Shown piece by piece: positions 24,714-33,556 of a stretch of 64,000 nt of DNA. Made by a program: the position numbers and the translations under genes. Within the stretch, counting starts at the first letter, position 1. Each line of letters opens with the position of its first letter. The notes under the pieces are model-generated. The model searched no databases. It had not been told where the DNA came from and was given only the letters and a program-made list of their open reading frames with translations. The DNA lies in assembly GCF_003240585.1 (NCBI RefSeq), contig NZ_PCDP01000001.1:372001-436000 (forward strand), read 5' to 3'. Source of the DNA: Arminella tubonensis (GTDB taxonomy: Bacteria; Pseudomonadota; Alphaproteobacteria; Rhizobiales; Rhizobiaceae).

Positions 24714-26216
24714 ATGAGCAACCGAATCTCTCCTTTACCGACCCTCGACGTTTCATCTCCCGCTCCATTTCAGCCGCAAAGCTTCGATGACCCGGCCAAG
24801 GCAGTCGATGCGCTGACCGAGCTTTACGAGCGCAACACCGCTTTCCTCATCAATAATTTCGCAGATCTTGCTCAGGGCGCGCCGATTGCCTCGCGCTATC
24901 GCGCCTTTTATCCCCAGGTGAGCATCGAGACGACCAGTTTCGGGCATATCGACTCGCGGCTGTCCTACGGCCATGTGACGGCGCCGGGCGTCTACACCAC
25001 GACGATCACCCATCCCCGACTGTTCCGCCACTATCTGAAGGAACAGCTGGCGTTGTTGATGCGCAGTCACAATGTTCCTGTCATCGTCTCGGAATCATCA
25101 ACGCCGATCCCGCTGCATTTCGCCTTCGGCGAAGGAGCCCATGTCGAGGCGTCTTCTTCGGCTTTCGTCGACATCCCCTTGCGCGATATATTCGACACGC
25201 CGGATCTCAACACGACGGACGACGAGATCGCCAACGGCGAATATATTCCACCGCCCGGCCAGCCCTCGCCGCTTGCCCCCTTCACGGCGCAGCGCATCGA
25301 CTATTCGCTTGCCCGCCTGTCGCACTACACGGCGACAAGCGCCTCGCATTTCCAGAATTTCGTGCTGTTCACCAACTACCAGTTCTACATCGACGAATTC
25401 TGCGCCTGGGCGCGCGACGTGATGGCCAAGGGCGGCGAGGACTATTGCGCCTTCGTCGAGCCCGGCAACATCGTGACGCACGCTGGCTCCAGCCAGCCGG
25501 AAACCGATGCAGTGTTGACCCGCCTGCCCCAGATGCCGGCCTATCACCTGAAGAAAAAAGGTCATGGCGGGATCACCATGATCAATATCGGCGTCGGCCC
25601 TTCGAACGCCAAGACCATTACCGACCACGTCGCGGTGCTTCGGCCGCATGCGTGGCTGATGCTCGGTCACTGCGCCGGACTGCGCAACAGCCAGCGCCTC
25701 GGCGACTACGTGCTGGCGCATGCCTATATGCGCGAAGACCATGTGCTCGACGACGACCTTCCGGTCTGGGTGCCGATCCCGGCGCTTGCCGAAGTGCAGG
25801 TCGCACTTGAGGCCGCCGTTGCGGAAATCACCGGTTATGAGGGCTTCGAGCTGAAGCGCATCATGCGGACCGGCACGGTCGGCACCATCGACAACCGGAA
25901 CTGGGAGCTGCGCGACCAGGCGGGGCCGGTGAAGCGGCTGAGCCAGGCGCGCGCCATCGCGCTCGACATGGAATCGGCGACGATTGCCGCAAACGGCTTC
26001 CGCTTTCGCGTGCCCTACGGCACCCTGCTCTGCGTCTCCGACAAGCCGTTGCACGGCGAACTCAAGCTGCCGGGCATGGCGACCGCGTTTTATCGCACGC
26101 AGGTCAACCAGCATCTCAGGATCGGCATCCGCGCCGTCCAGAAGCTGGCTGCCATGCCGCCGGAGAAACTGCATTCGCGCAAGCTGCGCAGCTTCTTCGA
26201 GACGGCCTTTCAATAA
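24714..26216 (+). CDS. amn: AMP nucleosidase
   Basis: A 500-residue enzyme hydrolysing AMP to adenine and ribose 5-phosphate. The N-terminal AMP nucleosidase domain (RYRAFYPQVSIETTSFGHID, then DSRLSYGHVTAPGVYTTTIT) is followed by a phosphorylase-like domain: TMINIGVGPSNAKTITDHVA, MLGHCAGLRNSQRLGDYVLA, HAYMREDHVLDDDLPVWVP, ALDMESATIAANGFRFRVPY (purine-phosphorylase-type Glu) and LLCVSDKPLHGELKLPG. The length matches the family. Its end overlaps a small convergent gene by 7 bp. Confidence 0.95.
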   Translation: MSNRISPLPTLDVSSPAPFQPQSFDDPAKAVDALTELYERNTAFLINNFADLAQGAPIASRYRAFYPQVSIETTSFGHIDSRLSYGHVTAPGVYTTTITHPRLFRHYLKEQLALLMRSHNVPVIVSESSTPIPLHFAFGEGAHVEASSSAFVDIPLRDIFDTPDLNTTDDEIANGEYIPPPGQPSPLAPFTAQRIDYSLARLSHYTATSASHFQNFVLFTNYQFYIDEFCAWARDVMAKGGEDYCAFVEPGNIVTHAGSSQPETDAVLTRLPQMPAYHLKKKGHGGITMINIGVGPSNAKTITDHVAVLRPHAWLMLGHCAGLRNSQRLGDYVLAHAYMREDHVLDDDLPVWVPIPALAEVQVALEAAVAEITGYEGFELKRIMRTGTVGTIDNRNWELRDQAGPVKRLSQARAIALDMESATIAANGFRFRVPYGTLLCVSDKPLHGELKLPGMATAFYRTQVNQHLRIGIRAVQKLAAMPPEKLHSRKLRSFFETAFQ

Positions 26217-26440
26217 GGGCCTCTTCGCTCTGTACCTGACGTCCCCCATGAATGATCGGTCGCAACTGTTTGCGGCCGCTTGTCGTCGTACGCCACGCTC
26301 AGCGACAGGATCAGCAAGGCGAAGGCGGCAAAGGCTATTCCGAGCCGCAAGGCAAGCCCTTTGATATCAACGGGCTGCATCAGTTCTTCTTCCGTCAGTT
26401 TCTTCGAAGGGCCCATCAGGGTCAAACCTGGGAAATACAT
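26210..26440 (-). CDS. Small membrane protein, function unknown
   Basis: A 76-residue protein with one predicted membrane helix (LALRLGIAFAAFALLILSLS) preceded by a polar, Lys/Glu-containing N-terminal third and followed by a hydrophilic tail. GAGGAG lies 8 bp before the chosen ATG; a GTG nine bases upstream overlaps that ribosome site and is less likely. It converges on amn with a 7-bp overlap and diverges from the ECF sigma operon. No family recognised. Confidence 0.55.
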   Translation of the reverse strand: MYFPGLTLMGPSKKLTEEELMQPVDIKGLALRLGIAFAAFALLILSLSVAYDDKRPQTVATDHSWGTSGTERRGPY

Positions 26441-26543
26441 GACTGCCACTCCTCATTGGTGATGACGGAGGTTAGTCGAACGGTCACGATGCTTTTCGAC
26501 AGGAATGTCCCTCGAAAAAAATTCACCTCGGGGGCATCATCGC

Positions 26544-26570
26544 TGTCGATTTGCAGTCAGCCCATTCGTC
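26544..26570 (+). promoter_or_regulatory. Putative ECF42-type promoter of the DGPF/sigma operon
   Basis: TGTCGA, 17-bp spacer, CGTC, 38 bp upstream of the first DGPF gene. From memory, ECF42 sigma factors recognise TGTCGA at -35 and a CG[A/T]C-like -10. The fit and its position in front of the operon encoding such a sigma factor suggest autoregulation. Confidence 0.6.
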
Positions 26571-26608
26571 TAAAGGCTGAGATCAATGAAACGGGAGGCG
26601 ACGCTGCC

Positions 26609-26968
26609 ATGAAATATCTTTGCCAGGTCTGGATGGAAGACGGGATGGTCGATGCCATGTCGGTGGAAGACAAGAAAAAGCTCGACAGGGATTCGCTTGC
26701 CTATGACGAGGTTCTCGTCGAGCGCGGGCAGCTGATTGCTGCCGAAGCGCTGCAATCGCCGCGCTCAGCCGTGACGGTGCGGGTTCGCGACGGCGAAGTA
26801 TTGACGACCGATGGACCCTACGCCGAAACGAAGGAACAACTCGGCGGCTTCATCCTGATCGATGCGAAAGACATGAACGATGCGATCCGCATCGCTGCCG
26901 GTATTCCACTTGCGAAACTCTGCAGCGTCGAGGTGCGTCCGATCTATGATTTCAGCACCGAGCAATAG
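26609..26968 (+). CDS. YciI/DGPF-domain protein 1
   Basis: A 119-residue ferredoxin-like-fold (dimeric alpha-beta barrel) protein. MKYLCQVWMEDGMVDAMSVE begins the protein; VTVRVRDGEVLTTDGPYAET carries the DGP[FY] signature, and QLGGFILIDAKDMNDAIRIA follows. Members of this family accompany ECF42 and ECF41-like sigma factors, and their biochemical function is not settled. The chosen ATG has GGGAGG upstream; the frame is open further upstream but without similarity. It shares roughly half its residues with the next gene, so the two look like a tandem duplication. Confidence 0.85.
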   Translation: MKYLCQVWMEDGMVDAMSVEDKKKLDRDSLAYDEVLVERGQLIAAEALQSPRSAVTVRVRDGEVLTTDGPYAETKEQLGGFILIDAKDMNDAIRIAAGIPLAKLCSVEVRPIYDFSTEQ

Positions 26969-26978
26969 GGAGGAGAAG

Positions 26979-27338
26979 ATGAAATTCCTCTGCCAGGTCT
27001 GGTTCGACACCGCTGAGATAAGCGCCATTTCTGAAAAAGAAGGCGAATTGCTGACCAGGGAATCGATCGTCAACGACGACAGATTGCGGGACAGCGGACA
27101 TCTGCTCGTGGCGCAGGCACTGCGGGCACCGTCGACGGCCGTGACAGTGCGCGTTCGAAGCGGCGGTGTATCCGTGACGGACGGTCCGTTTGCCGAGCTC
27201 AAGGAACATCTCGGTGGCTTCGTACTGATCGAGGCTGGGGATATTGACGAGGCATCCCGGATCGCCGCCAGCTTCCCGGTCGCCCGCTACGGCGCCATCG
27301 AGGTGCGGCCGGCCTATTCAATCACGGAGGAATGCTGA
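26979..27338 (+). CDS. YciI/DGPF-domain protein 2
   Basis: A 119-residue paralogue of the preceding gene: MKFLCQVWFDTAEISAISEK at the start, VSVTDGPFAELKEHLGGFVL with the exact DGPF motif, and DIDEASRIAASFPVARYGAI near the end. AGGAGA lies 4-5 bp before ATG. It starts 10 bp after its sister and its stop is 18 bp before the sigma-factor start, so the three genes form one transcription unit. Confidence 0.88.
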   Translation: MKFLCQVWFDTAEISAISEKEGELLTRESIVNDDRLRDSGHLLVAQALRAPSTAVTVRVRSGGVSVTDGPFAELKEHLGGFVLIEAGDIDEASRIAASFPVARYGAIEVRPAYSITEEC

Positions 27339-27356
27339 GTTGACGAGGCGGGTTCC

Positions 27357-28580
27357 TTGGAAAACGTGATCGAAGAAATCTACCGCTCGCAATCGCGCCG
27401 GGTCTTGGCGACGTTGATCCGCCTGCTTGGCGATTTCGACCGGGCGGAGGAGGCGTTGCACGACGCCTTCGCGGCGGCGGCGCGGCAATGGACAGCCGAG
27501 ACCATGCCGGCCAATCCCTTTGCCTGGCTCGTTTCCGCCGGCCGCTTCAAGGCGATCGACCATTTGCGGAGGCGCGCGCGCTTCGATGCCTCGATGGCAG
27601 ATATCGCCGACAACCTGTATCCGGGAACCGAAATGGGCGAGATGGAAGCCATCGAAGACGACATGCTGCGGCTGGTCTTCACCTGCTGCCATCCGGTCAT
27701 GCCCGTCGATGCCCAGATCGCGATGGCGCTCCGGGAAGTTTGCGGATTGACCACGGAGGAAATCGGCCGCGCGTTCCTCGTCTCGACGCCAACCATCGCG
27801 CAGCGCATCGTGCGGGCCAAGAACCGCATCCGGACGGCGGGAGTTCCTTATGAAGTACCCGACGAGGCCGAACTGCTGGCGCGATTTCAACAGGTATTGC
27901 ACGTCATCTACCTGGTCTTCAACGAGGGCTACTCGGCCTCGTCAGGCCCGGCCGTCGTCCGAACCGATCTATCCGCAGAGGCCATTCGCCTCGGCCGGCT
28001 GCTCATCAGCCTTCTGCCAGACAAGGAAGCAATCGGGCTTCTGGCATTGATGCTGCTGCAGGATTCGCGGCGTCTGGCTCGCACCGATCCGTCGGGCAAT
28101 CTGGTGCTGCTTGGCGATCAGGATCGGACCCGCTGGGATCGCGACGAGATTGCCGAGGGGCTTGCCCTCGTCGACCAGATCGTTGCGACGGATACGGCCG
28201 GGCGATTCACGTTGCAGGCGGCGATTGCTGCCGAGCATGCGCGTACCGACAGCACAGCAGCTACGAACTGGCAGCGCATCGCGTCTCTTTACGACAGGCT
28301 TCTGGAAGTGCAGCCCTCTCCAGTGATCGAGCTCAACATGGCCGTTGCCGTCTCGATGTGCGAAGGGCCTCTCGCCGGCCTTTCGGCCATCGACGCCATT
28401 CTGGACCGGAACCAGCTCGCGGAATATCATCTCGCCCATGCAGCGAGAGCCGATTTTCTTCGGCAACTCCGTCGTCTCGACGAAGCCCGGCAAGCGTATG
28501 AGAGGGCTCTGTCGCTATGCCATCAGGCGCCGGAACAAGCGTTTTTACGGAAGAGACTGGCCGAATTGAACCGCGGCTGA
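27357..28580 (+). CDS. ECF42-type RNA polymerase sigma factor
   Basis: A 407-residue sigma factor, much longer than ordinary ECF proteins. Sigma-2 region: RRVLATLIRLLGDFDRAEEA, LHDAFAAAARQW and NPFAWLVSAGRFKAIDHLRR (residues 10-75). Sigma-4 region: ALREVCGLTTEEIGRAFLVS, TPTIAQRIVRAKNRIR (about 125-165). The C-terminal 200 residues begin with the diagnostic VFNEGYSASSG and contain TPR-like helices (ALALVDQ-type repeats, LRRLDEARQAYERALSLC), as in ECF42/DUF6596 proteins. No anti-sigma gene is adjacent; the C-terminal extension is thought to control activity. A TTG start with GAGG upstream is used; a GTG nine bases later is the alternative. Confidence 0.88.
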   Translation: MENVIEEIYRSQSRRVLATLIRLLGDFDRAEEALHDAFAAAARQWTAETMPANPFAWLVSAGRFKAIDHLRRRARFDASMADIADNLYPGTEMGEMEAIEDDMLRLVFTCCHPVMPVDAQIAMALREVCGLTTEEIGRAFLVSTPTIAQRIVRAKNRIRTAGVPYEVPDEAELLARFQQVLHVIYLVFNEGYSASSGPAVVRTDLSAEAIRLGRLLISLLPDKEAIGLLALMLLQDSRRLARTDPSGNLVLLGDQDRTRWDRDEIAEGLALVDQIVATDTAGRFTLQAAIAAEHARTDSTAATNWQRIASLYDRLLEVQPSPVIELNMAVAVSMCEGPLAGLSAIDAILDRNQLAEYHLAHAARADFLRQLRRLDEARQAYERALSLCHQAPEQAFLRKRLAELNRG

Positions 28581-28589
28581 CGCGACCTC

Positions 28590-29552
28590 TCAGATCACGC
28601 GCTTTTTCGAGATCAGCAATCCGAGCGCGCTGCCGATCAGGGCCGAGACAACGATCAGCAGGTGGCAGTTGATGCTGGCCTGCGCCAGCGTGGTCAATGC
28701 GGCCTTGTCGTTCAAAGCGCCGAAGGCAAGGGCGCCGGCGGTAATCCCGGCCGGATAGGTGCCGATACCACCGGGCGCGTGAACCGGCAGGACGGCCGAA
28801 AGCTCGCCGCCGAGCGCGCCACCGAAGCTTGCGACCAGCGGGGTGACATTCATCAGGCGCAACGCCCAGGCAAGAACCAGGACCTTCACCAGCCAATTGA
28901 CGATTGTCGCAAACCACGCGCGGGCAAATGCGCGGGCATCGGCGGGCAGACCGCGCTCGATTTCATGCACCACGGGCTGCGCCTTCTTCGGCAATACCCT
29001 GGCTGCAAACCGAACCAGCGCCCGGCGAGCAACGAAGGCGCCTACCGGCAGCAGCAGGAACGCAAGCCAGAAGGCCCAGGCAAGCAGGCGATGGGGGGAT
29101 GCGACCGCCAGGCCGATGCCGGCGGCGGCCATCAAGGCGTGCAGATCGAGAAGCCGCATCACGAAAAGGGCGGAAGTCCCGCGCGCCAGCGGGATGGCGA
29201 ATTCGGAGCGCATCAACAGGGGGAAGCTGGTCTCGCCCGATCGAAACGGCATCATGACGTTCAGCAGATTGTGGATTTGCGTCACCCGGAAAAGGGCGGT
29301 GAAACGACCTGATGTCTCGCGGGGGAAGTAGTCGTAGATCCGCCAGGTTCTTAGGAAGTACGTGCCTGTCAGCAGCGCCAGCGCGGTGAGGATCGGCCCG
29401 ATTCCCACCTGCGCCCATTGTGAGAGGATCGTCGACCAGCCCCAGAACCACTCGATGAAGGCGGCGTAGGCGATAACGACCCCAAGGGTCAGCAGCGTCA
29501 TGCGGTTGCGAATAAACCAGGTGTCGCGGCTGGCAACCGTCGGAGTCTTCAT
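28590..29552 (-). CDS. UPF0104/LPG-synthase-TM-like membrane protein
   Basis: A 320-residue inner-membrane protein with about eight hydrophobic segments. FRVTQIHNLLNVMMPFRSGE resembles the conserved N-terminal motif of the lysylphosphatidylglycerol synthase transmembrane (flippase-like) family, and LSAVLPVHAPGGIGTYPAGI matches its second signature. The family includes MprF-type flippases and proteins moving glycolipids. It diverges from a GT2/GT39 pair, which suggests a part in lipid-linked sugar transfer or flipping (inference). The ATG at 29552 was chosen; a GTG 12 bases upstream is possible. Confidence 0.8.
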   Translation of the reverse strand: MKTPTVASRDTWFIRNRMTLLTLGVVIAYAAFIEWFWGWSTILSQWAQVGIGPILTALALLTGTYFLRTWRIYDYFPRETSGRFTALFRVTQIHNLLNVMMPFRSGETSFPLLMRSEFAIPLARGTSALFVMRLLDLHALMAAAGIGLAVASPHRLLAWAFWLAFLLLPVGAFVARRALVRFAARVLPKKAQPVVHEIERGLPADARAFARAWFATIVNWLVKVLVLAWALRLMNVTPLVASFGGALGGELSAVLPVHAPGGIGTYPAGITAGALAFGALNDKAALTTLAQASINCHLLIVVSALIGSALGLLISKKRVI

Positions 29553-29644
29553 GTAGTTAAGCACCCATGTAAGCTTTGGCTGGCGGCTGGACTATCGCTC
29601 ATCTTGTCCGGTCGATCACACCGGTCTTTTAGGAGAGTTAAGAG

Positions 29645-30664
29645 TTGCAGACAACGGTAGAGTCAATCCGCTCGCTGACGGATACGGCAAGCCCGATCGA
29701 ACTTTCGGTTGTTGTGCCCATTTTCAACGAGGAGGAGAGCGTCGGCCCGCTGGTCGAGCGCATCTCCGCGGCGATGGCCGGCTTTTCCATGTCCTGGGAA
29801 TTGATCCTGGTGGACGATGGCAGCACGGACGCGACGCTGGCCAATGCCCGTGGATATCTCGGTCGCGACGGCCTGGTTTTGCGCATCATCGAACTGCAGC
29901 GAAATTTCGGCCAGACGGCGGCCATGCAGGCGGGGATAGATGCGGCAACCGGCCGGCTGATTGCCACCATGGACGGCGATCTCCAGAATGATCCGAAGGA
30001 TATTCCGGCGATGGTTGCCGAGCTGGAGCGGCGCGAGCTCGACCTGCTCGTCGGCTGGCGCAAGGATCGGCAGGACGGCCTGCTGCTGCGCAGGATCCCA
30101 TCCTGGTGTGCCAATTCGCTGATCGGGCGAATGACGGGCGTGAAGCTGCACGACTATGGCTGCAGCCTGAAGATCTACCGCGCGTCGATCATCAAGCAAG
30201 TCAAGCTGATGGGCGAAATGCACCGTTTTATTCCGGCCTGGGTCGCCGGCGTCGTGCCCAGCTCGCGGATCGGAGAAATGGTCGTGACGCACCATGCCCG
30301 CGCCCATGGCAAATCCAAATACGGAATATCGCGGACATTCCGCGTCATCCTCGATTTGCTCTCAGTAATGTTCTTCATGCGCTACAAGGCGCGGCCGGGC
30401 CATTTCTTCGGCTCGCTTGGCCTCGGGATCGGGGCGCTGGCGATGTTGATCCTTTTCTATCTTTTCGTCGACAAGTTCATCATGGGCAACGATATCGGCA
30501 CGAGGCCGATGCTGATGGTCGGGGTCGTGCTGCTATTGTCCTCGGTGCAGCTGATCACCACCGGCATCCTCGCCGAAATGATCGCGCGGACCTACTATCG
30601 GGACGACGCCTCGCCGAACTACATCGTGCGCAATATCTTCGACGGAGATCGTCGGGATGCATAA
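29645..30664 (+). CDS. GT2 glycosyltransferase, polyprenyl-phosphate sugar synthase type
   Basis: A 339-residue membrane-anchored glycosyltransferase. The GT-A domain has LSVVVPIFNEEESVGPLVER, ILVDDGSTDAT (nucleotide-sugar Asp), ATMDGDLQNDPKDIP (metal-binding DxD-type) and HGKSKYGISRTFRVILDLL near residue 220. Two C-terminal membrane helices (FFGSLGLGIGALAMLILFYL and MLMVGVVLLLSSVQLITTGI) resemble ArnC, GtrB and dolichol-phosphate-mannose synthase. Such enzymes build polyprenyl-phosphate-linked sugars at the cytoplasmic face. The TTG start has AGGAGAG upstream. It overlaps the following GT39 gene by 8 bp. Confidence 0.87.
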   Translation: MQTTVESIRSLTDTASPIELSVVVPIFNEEESVGPLVERISAAMAGFSMSWELILVDDGSTDATLANARGYLGRDGLVLRIIELQRNFGQTAAMQAGIDAATGRLIATMDGDLQNDPKDIPAMVAELERRELDLLVGWRKDRQDGLLLRRIPSWCANSLIGRMTGVKLHDYGCSLKIYRASIIKQVKLMGEMHRFIPAWVAGVVPSSRIGEMVVTHHARAHGKSKYGISRTFRVILDLLSVMFFMRYKARPGHFFGSLGLGIGALAMLILFYLFVDKFIMGNDIGTRPMLMVGVVLLLSSVQLITTGILAEMIARTYYRDDASPNYIVRNIFDGDRRDA

Positions 30665-32153
30665 GCTTCTGGTCCGCAAACCGGATACAGTCGTTCTTCT
30701 CATCGCCGCCTACTTCATCCTCGAATTTCTCGTGCGGCTGGCGATGCCGCACGGCATGCGCTACGACGAATCGCAGCAGGCGCTTTTCTCGCAATGGCTG
30801 ACGTTCGGTTACGATTCCCAGCCGCCACTCTATAACTGGGTCCAGACGGCAGTGGTCTCCCGTCTCGGCTTGTCGCTGGCGGCAATCTCGCTGGTCAAGA
30901 ACACCGTCCTCTTCCTAGTCTACCTCTCCTACTACAGGCTGGCACAGCTGGTATTGTCGGACAAGGTATTCGCCGTCATCGCGACGCTGTCGCTGCTGAC
31001 GATCCCGCAGCTGTTCTGGGAAGCCCAGCGCGACCTGACCCACACCGTCGCCCAGCTGCTGACCATCAATCTCTTCCTCTACAGCGCCATCCGCACGCTG
31101 AAGTCGCCGGACCTGACATCCTACGTCATGACCGGGATCACGCTTGGTCTCGGCATGCTGTCGAAATACAATTTCGCGCTGTTGGCGGTGGCGGCCATCG
31201 TTGCCGTCTGGTTTCATCCGCAGGGCCGCGCGAGGCTCCTCGACAAGCGCTTCCTGGTGACGATCCTCATCGCGCTGCTGATCTTCCTGCCGCATGGGCT
31301 GTGGCTGATCCACAATCTCGGGCTCGCCTCCGGCCGTACGCTTGGCATCATGGAGCAGGACGCGCCGGCAAGTGCGCTGGCGAAAATCGCCACGGGGCCG
31401 CTAAAATTCCTGAGAGTGGTCATAGTCATCTGCGCGCCGACGCTGGTTATCTACGCCCTTGTCTTCGGCAAGGATTTCTTCCGCAGCCTGCGGCAATCCA
31501 ATGAGTGGACCCGCTTCTTCGGAACCATTTTCCTCGTTATCGGGGTGTTGGTGCTGGCTCTGATCGTCGGCATCGGCATGACCGCGTTGCGCGACCGCTG
31601 GCTGCTGCCTTTCCTGTTCCTGCTGCCGATCTACCTCTGCCTGAAGATGGAGGCTGCCGGCGTCAGGGCTGAAGATTTCGCCAAGCGTTTCTTCTATATT
31701 CCGCTGGCGATGATGCTGATCATCCCGGCGCTGCTCTTCAGCCACGCCAGCTTTCCAAGGCTGTTCAGGGTCTACGAAGCCTATAATGTTCCCTACACCG
31801 GCTTCATCGACCAGATCGTCGCCGCCGAAGGCAAGCGACCGGGGCTCGTGCTGACCGACGACTGGCTGCCGGCGGGAAATCTGCGGCTGCAGTTAACCGA
31901 TGTTCCTGTCATGTCACTGTTCTTCGCCAATCTCACCCTGCCCTACAGCTGGTCGGCCGACCGGCCGGTCCTGGTAGCGTGGTTGCCGAGAAGGACTGGA
32001 GAAACGCTACCGCCGATTCTTGCCACCTGGCTGCGCGACAATCTCGGTCCGCAATATGCGACACCTGACGTCAAGAACACCGAAATCCGCTACGTCTACG
32101 GCAAGGACGGCGACAATTACCGCTTCGCCTATTCCTGGATCTATCCGAAGTAG
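30657..32153 (+). CDS. GT39/PMT_2 family glycosyltransferase (ArnT/Rgt-like)
   Basis: A 498-residue integral membrane transferase with about ten hydrophobic segments. The first periplasmic loop contains GMRYDESQQALFSQWLTFGY then DSQPPLYNWVQ, corresponding to the catalytic-Asp loop of GT-C enzymes; GLGMLSKYNFALL follows near residue 170. Such enzymes use polyprenyl-phosphate sugar donors to decorate lipid A, core sugar or proteins in the periplasm. The 8-bp overlap with the GT2 gene implies coupled synthesis. In rhizobia the Rgt proteins transfer galacturonic acid from a GT2-made donor; whether this is one of them or uses another sugar cannot be told. Confidence 0.85.
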   Translation: MHKLLVRKPDTVVLLIAAYFILEFLVRLAMPHGMRYDESQQALFSQWLTFGYDSQPPLYNWVQTAVVSRLGLSLAAISLVKNTVLFLVYLSYYRLAQLVLSDKVFAVIATLSLLTIPQLFWEAQRDLTHTVAQLLTINLFLYSAIRTLKSPDLTSYVMTGITLGLGMLSKYNFALLAVAAIVAVWFHPQGRARLLDKRFLVTILIALLIFLPHGLWLIHNLGLASGRTLGIMEQDAPASALAKIATGPLKFLRVVIVICAPTLVIYALVFGKDFFRSLRQSNEWTRFFGTIFLVIGVLVLALIVGIGMTALRDRWLLPFLFLLPIYLCLKMEAAGVRAEDFAKRFFYIPLAMMLIIPALLFSHASFPRLFRVYEAYNVPYTGFIDQIVAAEGKRPGLVLTDDWLPAGNLRLQLTDVPVMSLFFANLTLPYSWSADRPVLVAWLPRRTGETLPPILATWLRDNLGPQYATPDVKNTEIRYVYGKDGDNYRFAYSWIYPK

Positions 32154-32169
32154 TCAGCCGGAGCAGTTT

Positions 32170-33537
32170 TCACAGCTTCATTTCGCTCCACACCAGGTCA
32201 AGCGCCTGTCGCGTGATGCGAACCATCGTGTCGACTTCCTCGTGGCTGATGACCAGCGGTGGGGATGCCAGCATGCGGTCGGAAGTGGCTCGCAGAACCA
32301 GCCCGTTTGCCAGCGCATGATTGCGGACTGCCGAGCCGACTGCGTCCGGTTTCTCGAAGCGGCGGCGGGTCGCTTTGTCGGCTGCCAGCTGAAGCGCGCC
32401 CATCAGCCCGACGCTGACCGCCTCCCCGACCAGCGCGTGATCTGCCAGGGCTCCCCAGGCTTGGGCGAAGTAAGGGCCGATATCGTCGCGCACCCGCTCC
32501 ACCAGCCGCTCACCCTCAATGATCCGCAGGTTTTCGAGCGCCGCGGCGGCGCAGACGGGATGGCCGGAATAGGTGAAGCCATGGTTGAACTCACCGACAT
32601 CGTTGATCAGGACATCCGCGATGCGGTCGCTGACCAGCACGCCGCCAATGGGCAGGTAGCCTGAGGAAAGCCCCTTGGCGATCGGCGCCAGATCCGGTTC
32701 CACGCCGAAATGCTGGTAGCCGAACCACGAGCCGAGCCTACCGAAGCCGCAGATCACTTCATCCGAAACCAGCAGGATATTGCGCGCCTTGCAGATCCGG
32801 GCGATCTCCGGCCAATAGGTGGCGGGTGGGATGATCACACCGCCGGCGCCCTGGATCGGCTCGGCGACGAAAGCTGCCACATTCTCCTCGCCAAGCTCAT
32901 CGAGCTTCGCTTCCAGCTCCCGCGCGACCGCGAGGCCGAATTCATCGGGGGAAAGCTCGCCGCCCTCGGCATACCAGTAGGGCTGGCCGATATGGACGAT
33001 GCCAGCTATCGGCAGGTCGCCCTGCTCGTGCATATATTTCATGCCGCCCATGCTGGCACCGGCGACGGTGGAACCGTGGTAGCCGTTCCTCCGGGCAATG
33101 ACGATCTTCTTCGACGGCAGGCCTATCGCGCTCCAATAGACCCGAGCCATGCGAAACCAGGTGTCGTTCGCCTCCGACCCGGAATTGGTGAAGAAGATGT
33201 GGTTGAAGTTCGGCCCTGCATGGGAGCAGACTTTCTCGGCCAGCAACGTTGCGGGCGTCGTCGTCGTTCCGAAGAAGGTGTTGTAGTAGGGCAGCTCGTT
33301 CATCTGCCGCGCCACGGCGTCGGCGATCTCCGTCCGTCCGTAGCCGATATTGACGCACCATAGTCCGGCGAAGCCATCGAGATACTTCCTGCCGTGATTG
33401 TCGAAGATATGGACACCCTCGCCGCGCTGGATGATCCGCGACCCCTCCGCGTTCAGCTTTTTCGTATCCGCAAACGGATGAAGGTGATGAGCGGCATCGA
33501 TGGCTGCGAGGTTGGACAGGCTGGATGTCTCTGGCAT
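32170..33537 (-). CDS. Class III omega-aminotransferase
   Basis: A 455-residue (from the chosen ATG) PLP-dependent aminotransferase. Features are FDNHGRKYLDGFAGLWCVNI at the N-terminus, FFTNSGSEANDTWFRMAR (PLP phosphate), NGYHGSTVAGASMGG, VAAFVAEPIQGAGGVIIPP, LLVSDEVICGFGRLGSWFG, and PIAKGLSSGYLPIGG with the Schiff-base Lys near residue 285. Family members transaminate beta-alanine, gamma-aminobutyrate, putrescine or related omega-amines with pyruvate or 2-oxoglutarate. The frame extends 19 residues further upstream into the neighbouring kinase gene; that extension is less likely. Confidence 0.9.
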   Translation of the reverse strand: MPETSSLSNLAAIDAAHHLHPFADTKKLNAEGSRIIQRGEGVHIFDNHGRKYLDGFAGLWCVNIGYGRTEIADAVARQMNELPYYNTFFGTTTTPATLLAEKVCSHAGPNFNHIFFTNSGSEANDTWFRMARVYWSAIGLPSKKIVIARRNGYHGSTVAGASMGGMKYMHEQGDLPIAGIVHIGQPYWYAEGGELSPDEFGLAVARELEAKLDELGEENVAAFVAEPIQGAGGVIIPPATYWPEIARICKARNILLVSDEVICGFGRLGSWFGYQHFGVEPDLAPIAKGLSSGYLPIGGVLVSDRIADVLINDVGEFNHGFTYSGHPVCAAAALENLRIIEGERLVERVRDDIGPYFAQAWGALADHALVGEAVSVGLMGALQLAADKATRRRFEKPDAVGSAVRNHALANGLVLRATSDRMLASPPLVISHEEVDTMVRITRQALDLVWSEMKL

Positions 33538-33556
33538 TTCGGGCGATGATCCTTGG

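Noticed and set aside
24343-24717. 124-codon plus-strand frame before amn
   Set aside because: It is in a different frame from the signal-peptide-like small ORF, has no start signals, and shows no domain.
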